In this document: positions 18,931-27,500 of the stretch, one piece after another
How positions within the stretch are numbered: position 1 is the first letter of the stretch
Layout: every line of letters starts with the position of its first letter
NCBI GenBank assembly: GCA_947585865.1
Contig: CANPXH010000018.1
Coordinates: 1-45,738 of the forward strand
From: an uncultured Clostridia bacterium
GTDB taxonomy: Bacteria > Bacillota > Clostridia > Lachnospirales > CAG-274
Reading direction: 5' to 3'
Length of the DNA stretch: 45,738 nucleotides
Translations under genes and position numbers: made by a program
Notes under the pieces: model-generated
What the model was told of the DNA's origin: nothing
The model's database searches: none
What the model saw: only the letters and a program-made list of their open reading frames with translations

Positions 18931-19911
18931 ATGAAAACGTTAATTGTATTATGTGCAGGAAATCATATGCTGGACAAAATGCCCGCATACTTAAATAGAT
19001 ATCCTGATGGCAAATTGCTTGCAGAAAAAACTATAGAAGGCATTTATCCTGAAAGTTATGACAGAATAATATTTACAATTTTAGAAACTTCAGAGTTTAA
19101 ATATAATGCTAAACAAATACTCTTAAATGAATTAAAAAAATATCCTATTGAAGTTATGTCTTTACCAAATTATACGTCAGGACCTGCTGAATCACTTTAT
19201 AAAACAATTATTAAAGCTCAAGGCAATGGCGAGTTTGTGGCTAGAGATTCTTTAAATTATATCAAACTCCAACAAAATATTACAGGTAACTTTATCGTTG
19301 GCTTAAATATTGCCAAATATCATCATGATGTTTTAAATGTAAGATCAAAAAGTTTTATTATAATAAATGAACAATCTCAAGTTTTAGATATAATAGAGAA
19401 AAGATTTAGGTCTGATATAATATCTACAGGGATGTACGGATTTAAAAATGTCAACGATTTCATTATGGCATATAGTCGTTTGAATGATAAAAATTACTCG
19501 ATAAAGCAACTGTATTTAAGTCACATTATATCCTACCTTATAGGATATAAAAAAAGATTGTTCCAATGCGTAACAACAGAAAAATTTGAGGATTGGAGCA
19601 GCGATGAGGCTTGGAATGTTCTTCAAAAACACAATGCAGTTTATTTTGCAAATTTAGATTTGTTTTTGGATAACACTAAAACAGAGCATTTCAATATAAA
19701 TGCCTTAAACAAGCTTCAAAAATGTTCAAATATGAATCAAAACTTTATTTTTTATACCTCAAAAAAAGAAATTGATGCTTACAAAATAAAGGCTATGTTA
19801 TTGCGTCATGGCATTAATTGTATGTATATTATTATGGATATACCATTTTCCAAATTAAAATATATGATAAATACAATAAAGGATCTGGACGATATTTCTT
19901 TGGGAGGGTAA
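18931..19911 (+). CDS. Two-domain nucleotidyltransferase-like/HAD-like protein with altered active sites
   Basis: The 326-residue product seems to join two folds. Residues 1-215 resemble a nucleotidyltransferase: TLIVLCAGNHMLDKMPAYLN in place of the usual G-x-G-x-R loop, LPNYTSGPAESLYKTI, and GEFVARDSLNYIKLQ where active members have an acidic pair. Residues 225-326 resemble a HAD domain: VYFANLDLFLDNTKT replaces the DxDGT nucleophile loop with Asn-Leu-Asp, and NFIFYTSKKEIDAYK matches HAD motif II. Both active sites thus look degenerate. GGAGG precedes the ATG. It may be a pseudoenzyme partner of the neighbouring nucleotidyltransferase and phosphatase. Domain calls are by eye. Confidence 0.6.
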   Translation: MKTLIVLCAGNHMLDKMPAYLNRYPDGKLLAEKTIEGIYPESYDRIIFTILETSEFKYNAKQILLNELKKYPIEVMSLPNYTSGPAESLYKTIIKAQGNGEFVARDSLNYIKLQQNITGNFIVGLNIAKYHHDVLNVRSKSFIIINEQSQVLDIIEKRFRSDIISTGMYGFKNVNDFIMAYSRLNDKNYSIKQLYLSHIISYLIGYKKRLFQCVTTEKFEDWSSDEAWNVLQKHNAVYFANLDLFLDNTKTEHFNINALNKLQKCSNMNQNFIFYTSKKEIDAYKIKAMLLRHGINCMYIIMDIPFSKLKYMINTIKDLDDISLGG

Positions 19912-19914
19912 AAT

Positions 19915-20472
19915 ATGATCAAACTTATTATGGTTGATTTGGATGGCACGTTGATTGATACAAAAAAAACAAACTATTTTGCTTATAAAAGTGCACTTGA
20001 GACATATGGCTATACTATTGATTATACGTATTATTGTAAATTTTGTAATGGCAGACATTATTTGGACTTTTTACCCAATATAGCAACAAACGAAATAGAA
20101 ATAATTAAAAAAATCCATATATTAAAGCAAAAAAAGTATTTAGACTATCTTGAATATGCCAAAATAAATAAAACGTTAACTGACCTTATTTATTTACTTA
20201 GAAACAAATGCAAAATTGCATTAGTAACTACAGCATCAAAGGGCAACACATATTCTATATTAGAATGGTTTAATATTAAAGATGCTTTTGATTTGATTTT
20301 AACACAAGAAGATGTAGAAAAGCCAAAACCTGATCCAGATGGATATTTAAAAGCTATAGCATATTTTAATGTTCATTCTGACGAAGCAATAATATTTGAA
20401 GATTCATCAATCGGTATCAAAGCTGCAGAACAAGCAGGAGTTCCGTGTTTTGTTGTAAAAGGCTACAACTAG
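19915..20472 (+). CDS. HAD-superfamily phosphatase
   Basis: This 185-residue protein has all HAD motifs: I, IMVDLDGTLIDTKKTN with both aspartates; II, ALVTTASKGNTYSI; III, the Lys in DVEKPKPDPDGYLKAI; IV, IIFEDSSIGIKAAEQAG. A small helical cap lies between motifs I and II (about residues 15-80), as in phosphoglycolate phosphatase or beta-phosphoglucomutase-like proteins. It starts three bases after the previous stop with GGGAGG overlapping that gene's end. It probably removes a phosphate from a nucleotide-activated precursor in the same pathway. The exact substrate is unknown. Confidence 0.85.
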   Translation: MIKLIMVDLDGTLIDTKKTNYFAYKSALETYGYTIDYTYYCKFCNGRHYLDFLPNIATNEIEIIKKIHILKQKKYLDYLEYAKINKTLTDLIYLLRNKCKIALVTTASKGNTYSILEWFNIKDAFDLILTQEDVEKPKPDPDGYLKAIAYFNVHSDEAIIFEDSSIGIKAAEQAGVPCFVVKGYN

Positions 20473-20575
20473 GCTATATATATTTAGTATTGAAAAAACA
20501 TAATGGTGCTTAATTTATAAGTAAAAATTTTCGCCATATAATGTTTACTGTATCAAGCATTTTTAATACAGATAA

Positions 20576-21446
20576 AAATCCTACAAAAATATAATAAGTA
20601 ATGAAATTTTATTATATATCATTCAAAAAAACAAATTCAAATCTATATTAAAGAACTATATTAACAATAATTTTGCAGATTTATATGAGTTTGACAATAA
20701 GTTAGACTACGCAGAATTAATTCAGCTTGTACAAATACACAATGTTTCTAGTGGAAGTGTTGTTAAAGGTAGTTTTTACTTCCGATAAATTATATAAGCA
20801 TGATTATAAATATCAAGAATTGTTAAAGGCTATTTTGTCTCACACAAATTTTGAGCCGTTAATAAGAATTGACTCATCTAATTTGGTTAGTATATTAAAA
20901 TTTTATAATAATATTCGTAATTGTAATTTTTGTAATGATAACCCATTTTATTGGGAGCAGTTTGCATCAATATGCATAGAGGCAAGAGATTATTTAACAG
21001 CTAAACAATGCATAGATAATGCATATTCTTGTGCAAAAAAAATAACAGGTTTTACACCGTTCCAAATATCAACTATACATGGAGAACTATTATTAAAAGA
21101 GTTATTATTTAATTTAACAATGCAAGAGATAGAACCAGACACATGTATTGATATTATAGTAGAAACACATAAACTATTTACACAGTATTATTTTCATCCG
21201 GAAAATAATCATTATTATATATTTAGTTGTGTTCAAAATTATTTAATTGTTTATGAAAAAATTGAAAAAAGGTTATCACGCCGACATTTTTCAATATTAA
21301 TAGAAAAACTTACTGATATTTATGATAAATTAATAAAATATCAAGATTCTATGGAAAGTCAATTTTACCCAAGTACAATTAAATGGAGTACCAATATCGC
21401 ACAATGCCTCAATAATGCCAAAAATAAGTTAAAATTATTAAATTGA
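20576..21446 (+). pseudogene. Frameshifted C-terminal remnant of a large protein (possibly defence-type NTPase/SIR2 tail)
   Basis: Two reading frames abut here. The first, open from 20576, reads FADLYEFDNKLDYAELIQLV and then IHNVSSGSVVKGSFYF before a stop at 20786-20788. The second continues in another frame from about 20783: SDKLYKHDYKYQELLKAIL, then NDNPFYWEQFASICIEARDY and ITGFTPFQISTIHGELLLKE, ending in KLLN. Neither has a proper start or ribosome binding site. The tail resembles, from memory, the helical C-termini of large STAND or SIR2-type NTPases seen in phage-defence genes. That assignment is weak. An assembly error could also create the shift, but the missing N-terminal part argues for decay. 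Confidence 0.5.
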
Positions 21447-22065
21447 GATGATATTAATTTTAATATTTTTTTCTTCTGTGTCTATAACTACTATACTTGA
21501 AAAATAACATTTTATAGATTATATAAAGAGCTAAAATTATAAGCTAAATATGTATTTTATTGCATATTCGGTCATTTACTTAGAATCGCCAATGTAAATT
21601 TATTATGTTTCAATCTTTCCTTTTTTATGAATAATAATACTTTATTAATACTTTAAACGCTGAAATTAAACGGACACTATGGGTATTAAACAAATAAAAA
21701 AGTAAGCATTATAGATGTAGAATTTAATGCAGATTAAAAAATAAATTTAAAAATAGCGATAAAATGTCACTTAATTATAGTATAATTGAATCAGTAATGA
21801 TAAACAATTAACAACATAGATATGACTTTTATTTTTAAGTTATAGTAGATAAAGTTTTATTTAAATTCTTGAAAATCACCATGAACAAACTAAATATAAA
21901 GATATGTTGTATAGACGGCGCTTATGGAACAGAAATGAAGTAAGTTTTATAGAAGCACATGTTCCATAGGCGCAAGAGGTGATCTCGGTAAACTTTCTAC
22001 TAAGGTGTTGGAGATTAAAAAGAATTTTATGGATTATATAGAAAAATTAAAATAATAAACATATA
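21447..22065. other. AT-rich stretch without an intact gene
   Basis: About 620 bases of very AT-rich sequence. I see no gene with start, ribosome binding site and reasonable length on either strand. Near 21886-22054 short plus-strand frames read like coding remnants (KDMLYRRRLWNRNEVSFIEA, then in another frame GDLGKLSTKVLEIKKNF), consistent with a decayed gene end. The only strong structural signal is the inverted repeat listed separately at 21918-21973. Confidence 0.5.
21918..21973 (+). repeat. Inverted repeat with 14-base arms
   Basis: GCGCTTATGGAACA (21918-21931) is complementary to TGTTCCATAGGCGC (21960-21973) at 13 of 14 positions, and the exception is a G-U wobble if transcribed. The 28-base loop makes it unlike a simple terminator and no T-run follows. 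It stands out by GC content from its AT-rich surroundings. It could be the scar of a mobile element or a structured RNA remnant. Confidence 0.55.
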
Positions 22066-22102
22066 AGGTCGGCAAACAGTAAACAGAACTGTATACCGAC
22101 CT
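22066..22102 (-). terminator. Hairpin at the 3' end of the minus-strand remnant gene
   Basis: AGGTCGG (22066-22072) pairs with CCGACCT (22096-22102). An inner stem ACAGT/ACTGT lies between them, so the arms extend into a long bulged stem. On the minus strand the hairpin overlaps the stop codon of the remnant gene at 22101-22103 and is followed by T-rich sequence. A terminator is the simplest reading, although the U-tract is poor. Confidence 0.5.
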
Positions 22103-22745
22103 AATTAACATTTCCGAATATTGTTTTATTCATTAATTCTAAAAGATCTATAAATTCAGAAAAGTTATTCTGTGAAACCGTGGCTATGTACATATCATTG
22201 CCATAAACGTTATAAGTATAACCCAAATATTTAAGCAACTGATCTATATCTTCGTATATATGACCATCTGAGATACTGATATATGCAGGTATTTTAAATT
22301 TTTATCTTCTGATAATAAATATACCTTTTGATATACATCCTTAAATATAAATAAAATTATCTTATTATAAAATGATTCTATAGCTTCTATAGGTTTTATT
22401 TTTATATCAATAATATATGCTGCAGCATCTATATTTTCATTACCAATTATTTCTCCTAAAGAATCTTTATCGACATAATATTTATTCTTTATATATAAGC
22501 AACCAACTTTTTCATGGAAAGGATTTCCATCTAAATAGATGTACTTAACTCTCTTCTGACCGTCATAAACAGTTGATCCTGTAATCATTTTAAAGCCAAT
22601 AACAAGAATCGACAATATAAAAACCATTATAATAATAAAGAGACATATTTTTCGAGCTTTTTTTCTTTCTTCGTTCTACATATTGTTCATAGGAATTACC
22701 GGAAGTATCACGTATCTGATTATCAGACTCTTCATTTTGTATAAT
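22101..22745 (-). pseudogene. Frameshifted, start-less membrane protein gene
   Basis: Read on the minus strand, an open frame enters with NEESDNQIRDTSGNSYEQYV and a basic stretch ERRKKKARK. A membrane helix (ICLFIIIMVFILSILVIGF) and an extracytoplasmic domain including YIYLDGNPFHEKVGCLYIKN follow. No ATG or ribosome binding site precedes the frame; the first ATG is inside the helix. Near 22288-22305, in a run of A/T, the frame breaks. The continuation in another frame reads AYISISDGHIYEDIDQLLKY and ends LELMNKTIFGNVN. So the gene is broken twice: truncated at the 5' end and frameshifted. The family is not recognised; a basic juxtamembrane region is common in small envelope proteins with N-terminal zinc ribbons. 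Confidence 0.55.
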
Positions 22746-22924
22746 TTAGGATATGAATTTCGGATTGGTCGGATAATTACCGATAATTCTCTGATTTATT
22801 GGTCTTTAGTACATTTAATTTTTCTTATAATTGCCATTTCAAGGTATTATTCGGTATTATTCTTTTGAAAAATGTGTGACAAAAGTGTGATATTATTTTA
22901 TATGTGTTACTGAAAAATTGTTAC

Positions 22925-23159
22925 TTAAAATACATTATCTCCGTTAAGAGCCTGAAAGCAAACCTCTTTTTTATTTTCGGATACCTCTGTATAGATGTCA
23001 AGGGTCATCTTAACATTGCTATGTCCCATAACAGTTTGAATTACTTTCAGGTTTGTTTCGTTTTCACACAAACGTGAACAGAATTTATGCCTTATAACGT
23101 GGCAGGTGAAAACAGGCAGAAATTGTGGCTCTCTGTTTTCCGATTTTGCATTCATTTCT
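22925..23159 (-). pseudogene. C-terminal fragment of a tyrosine recombinase (integrase)
   Basis: The minus-strand frame carries the C-terminal catalytic motifs of phage/conjugative-element integrases. CHVIRHKFCSRLCENETNLK includes the H-x-x-R box. VIQTVMGHSNVKMTLDIYTE provides the GH box and the nucleophilic Tyr. The N-terminal two thirds are missing: upstream sequence changes at 23160 to the end of an ISL3-type element. A Tn916-like or phage integrase origin is plausible. It marks the scar of an integrated element next to the polysaccharide locus. Confidence 0.8.
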
Positions 23160-23422
23160 GGCTCTTTGTCAATAGTTGGGGTAACACTAAATTTAGAGCG
23201 ACCGACCACCTGTTATTCAGTATAGCAGGTGATTTTTTGTTATGCAAACATATGCAAGATCCTATTTTTGAAACGTCTGAAATTCCTAAATCCGTAAGCG
23301 TTGCGCTTAAGTACCTTTATTTTGTTGTTGCTGCCTTCCGCAAAGCCGTTTGTATTGCTGTAGTCAAAGGCATTGGTCATACAAAATCGGCAGAGGATAT
23401 TTTCAATCACCGAGATGCTGCA
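23160..23422 (-). mobile_element. ISL3-family insertion sequence fragment with transposase C-terminus
   Basis: The segment starts with GGCTCTTTGTCAATAGTTGG at 23160, which matches the terminal repeat type of ISL3-family elements as I remember it. On the minus strand, 23240-23422 encodes the transposase C-terminal end: FDYSNTNGFAEGSNNKIKVL and KRNAYGFRNFRRFKNRILHM, then a stop. This conserved NGFAEGxNNKIK region is diagnostic of ISL3 transposases. The frame is closed by TAG just above 23422, so the N-terminal part of the transposase and the other end are lost. A hairpin CACCTG/CAGGTG (23207-23231) followed by six Ts lies between gene and IS end. The element sits inside the integrase remnant. 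Confidence 0.75.
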
Positions 23423-23598
23423 CTACGAAGATATATATTTATACAATACAGTATTTTAATATATTACACAAATTACAAATTTTTTATTTAAATTTTTTGT
23501 AAATATTTATTCAAGGGGGTTAATTTTATACTAATATTGTATTATAATAATATTGACACAATGCTATTGGCGTTGAAGAGTAAAGGGGGAATACATCA

Positions 23599-24594
23599 AT
23601 GAATACTCAAGATCAATTGCCGGAACTTGAAAATTGTCTGCTTATAAGGGAATCGCTTGATGATGTAGGAGGTGTGCTTCATGGCAATTTTTCGCCGGAT
23701 ATAGTCGTTAGGCGTTTTACGTTATCCGATCCGCTGCAGGAGCTTACCGAAACTTATAATAAAGATATAAGCGAAGACAAGATACAAGAAAGGACAATGT
23801 ACGTATATGTTCGTTTTAAAAACATATCGGATCAACCGCTTGAAAACTTTTATATCCATGTATACAGAAACCATTTGGGGCTTTATAACAACCCAAAGGA
23901 ATGGAACAAATACAAGCTTGCGACCGATGACAGAAAACCGTCTGTTATCTCCGGGCTTGAACCGGGAGCAATAGGAGTGTCAAAGGCATTTGTGTTTGAC
24001 AGCTCCAAGGACGGGAAGTTCCCAAATTGTCTTATAGCTGTAGCGACATATGAGAAAGATCCCGATTTCAGCTATATAGATTCATATGAAAAATATATTG
24101 CGTTTGCCGATCAAAAAAATGTGTCCGCAAGAAATGTATGTGAAATAATCGCCACGGACAATTACACAGAACAGGATCTGCATTTCAGAACGAGCGATAC
24201 CAAAAAGAACACATATTATTTTATTGCAGAGGCCGAAAAAAACACATCGCCGGGCGTTACATACGGTATAAAATGCACACATCCTTATTTTTCGGAGCAT
24301 ATGGTATATGATCCGAAAAATAAGAGCGCTATTGTGGTAAAGGAAACGCTTTCGGGAAATTGCGAATATACGGTCACACTGTGGGCGGAAATACCTAAGG
24401 GAGGCGAAGCGAATATAATAGTCAGAATGCTGGTGGAAGCATCGGAAAATGAGCTTATGGATCATGCTGTGGACATAAGTGATATATTAAAGGATAACTG
24501 TATTGGCTACAAGGCTCCCGTTGTTGTGCTGGGAGATTGCACGATAAGGATAGACGGAAAAAATATTGGCAGAAAGGAGTTATGCTATGAATAA
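23599..24594 (+). CDS. Hypothetical protein, partner of the LamG-domain protein
   Basis: This 331-residue protein has no signal peptide or membrane helix that I can see. The sequence has beta-rich segments such as RTMYVYVRFKNISDQPLENF and GNCEYTVTLWAEIPKGGEAN, suggesting immunoglobulin-like or beta-sandwich domains. AAAGGGG lies nine bases before the ATG. Its stop overlaps the start of the next gene by eight bases (ATGAATAA), so the two proteins are probably made in fixed proportion and may act together. I do not recognise a family. GC content here returns to that of the chromosome backbone after the AT-rich island. Confidence 0.75.
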   Translation: MNTQDQLPELENCLLIRESLDDVGGVLHGNFSPDIVVRRFTLSDPLQELTETYNKDISEDKIQERTMYVYVRFKNISDQPLENFYIHVYRNHLGLYNNPKEWNKYKLATDDRKPSVISGLEPGAIGVSKAFVFDSSKDGKFPNCLIAVATYEKDPDFSYIDSYEKYIAFADQKNVSARNVCEIIATDNYTEQDLHFRTSDTKKNTYYFIAEAEKNTSPGVTYGIKCTHPYFSEHMVYDPKNKSAIVVKETLSGNCEYTVTLWAEIPKGGEANIIVRMLVEASENELMDHAVDISDILKDNCIGYKAPVVVLGDCTIRIDGKNIGRKELCYE

Positions 24595-27500
24595 CAACGG
24601 ATACTATGCTCTTGCTTTTGACGAAGGCGGATATGCTGACATTTCGTGGAAGTATGCTGCGGGAACGCCTTTTACAATATGTGTAAAGTATATTAATGAT
24701 GGATGTATTTCGGAAAACGGAAGGCTTATAGAGCTTGACGGCTTTTTTTCATTGGAGCTTATCAACGGTGAGATATACTTAAATGATGCGGATTCAGGCT
24801 GTAAACTTTTATCAAAATGTTTTGCCGCCGTGAATATCGTATATGACGGAGAAGGGCTTAAGCTGTATATAGGCAATGCGTCTGTATACGAAAACAGCAT
24901 AAAGCCCAAGAGCGGAAGCATAGGCGGTTTAACAATAGGCCGTGGACTCAGGCACAGCTATATTTGTTCCGTTACCATATATAAAAGAGCTCTTTCATCG
25001 GGCGATATCGGCAAAGGTCTGTTTGCCGTTGTATCGGGCTGCGAAAAGCATATGGACTTTACGGCAAACAAGGACATCGAAGATGTGACATATAACGGCT
25101 GTCATATTGAAAATATGGTATACACTTTAGATTGCTGCAAAGGAAGTCTTTTATTTACGCCGGGAAGCATACCCAAGGAATATACGCTTTTGTTTTCATT
25201 ATACACCGCAGAGGACAAAAACAGTGAGGATCTCATTTTCAAAAGCGGAAATATTGCGCTGCTTGTTGAGAGGGATGACGACACTGACCGCTATGATCTG
25301 TGCGTAGATTACGGAATAGCAAAAATGCATGTAAGGGCACACATAGGATTTAACAAGTGGGTGGATATTGCTTTGGTGCAAAGCAGCGGCGGTCTGACTC
25401 TGTATTTACAAGGACGCCGGCTGGGAATGATCAAAGATTCCTTCAGCATATCGGACCAGGAGATAAAGCTGGGAAGCTTCGGAGGATATATCAACTGCTT
25501 TACAATTTTTGACAAGGCGCTGGATGGCGAGAAAATACAGGAGTTTGCAAACACGCCTCCAAAATTGTTTGACGGCAATGTGATCTGTCACTGCGATTTT
25601 TCGGATAACATACAGAATGAAATGTGCAGGAGCATCCCGCTTAAATTCAATAATTCGGAAATAGTGCTTGCGAAAGCAACAAATGCTGCAGTAAATGATA
25701 TGACGGCTGCTATTCCCACTGACGTGGAAGAGTTTGATGACTTTGAGATGTGGGAAATAAAGACGCTTTCACGCCTTACGCTGATATGGCTTTACAAGGT
25801 TACGGGAGTCTATCCCGACAGAGGGGTCAAGGATATAGAAGGGGATTTGCAGACCACTTCGGAATTTGATACATTTTTCTATGGCAGGATAGCAAAATGC
25901 CCGAAAGCACAGAAGATACTTTCGGACTATGACAAGCCAAGCAACGAGAAGCTTGTCGAAATGGTAGCTGCCTTGGCGGCGACAGAAGCGCTTTCCGCAC
26001 TTGTGTATTACACATATAAAGATATAAAGATATGCAAGGCGATCATTGCTTATGTAAAGTCTATATTGGCCACAAAGGAAATGGCTGAGATATTCTTTTA
26101 TATGCTTGTGACCGCAGCGGCTATACTTACTCTTGCGGCCATAGGACAGATATCAAGTCCGCCTAAGCGTAAAAAACAGCATACCAATATTTATGTGGAA
26201 AAGGTGAGCGTTGAAAATACGGCGATAGATATCGATAACTGTAAGGAGGATGCTGACACCAGTGGCGTTATCGCTTCGGACAAACATTCAAAGCTCAATA
26301 TTTTGCTCTCCTGCAAAGGAAGCGATAAAGCTTTTACGATAAAAGCGGAGCCCACAAAGGACAATATTATCATACCTAAGGAAAAAGAAGTTAAATTTAC
26401 AGGCGAAAGTGCGGAATTTACCCTTGATATACAGCCCGAAAAATTTGACGGAAAGTACGGTAAATGCAAAAGCGAAATAAAGATGAGCGCCTTTTCATCC
26501 GATAGCGGGCAATATGAGTTTTTGGGAAATATAAATGTTGTGATATATATTTTGGAAAGCGCTCCCTGTGATCCGTGGAGCAAAAGTGTCAGCTCGGATG
26601 TGCTGGAGCTTTGTGACAAATGCCATAAATATTCAAAAGGCAGTTCAAAGGGCTTCCTTGATGACTATTGTGACTTTATAGTAAAACAGCCTGATAAAGG
26701 CGCCGGAAGCGCAAGAGAATATTCCTCTATCCCGGATTATACAATGAACGGCATAATTTTTGACACGTCAGCCTTTTCAAAAGCCGTTATGGACAACAAA
26801 GAAACACCGCCTGTCGATAAGACGTTTTCAATAGCAATGCTCGGTGCGCTCAATGGATATAAGGATATGAAGGCGATATGTCTTTCATCTGATATATATT
26901 GCGAGTACAGCGGAAAAGGATACATAAGCAAGCTGATACTAAAGGACAGGACTACCTTTAAAAATGAAGTGCACTATATCGTAATGGACAGTAACAATAA
27001 AGTATACGATGCAGAACTGGGATCGAAAGGCTTGCCGTTTACAGCAGGTGAAGATTACGGCATAACGGGAGAAACGGATCCGAACTATTATCGTGAGAGC
27101 ATTTATATGCCCGGAAGTCTGTGCAGGAAAATCGATATCATAAAAAAATGGCACAATGTAAAATTGACCAAAGAGAGCATATCAAAACAATATGCTTCGC
27201 TTGTGGGTATTGTGAGAAAGGAAGGAGGGCGTTTCATAAGGATAGGGCGTTCCGACACTGATATATATGTACAAAGATATATAGGCCCTCGTGAGAGCGG
27301 TCAGCATTATTGTCACAGCATAAGTGCCCATAATATAGAAGAAAATATTGCAGACATATGCAACCAAAATTTATTAGGTGATATGACTTTTTTATTGAAG
27401 GCGCTTTATCCCAATATATCCCAAAATAAGTTTGAGCGTGAATATTATCAGGGCAGTATGTATTTAGCCAATGTGTTGAGCAGCATAATTGGCGGTGATG

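Noticed and set aside
22683..22868. Plus-strand 61-aa hydrophobic protein
   Set aside because: No ribosome binding site; it partly overlaps the opposite-strand remnant gene and is AT-rich, which alone gives hydrophobic frames.
23087..23491. Plus-strand 134-aa gene
   Set aside because: It is antisense to the integrase and ISL3 transposase remnants, whose motifs are clear on the minus strand.
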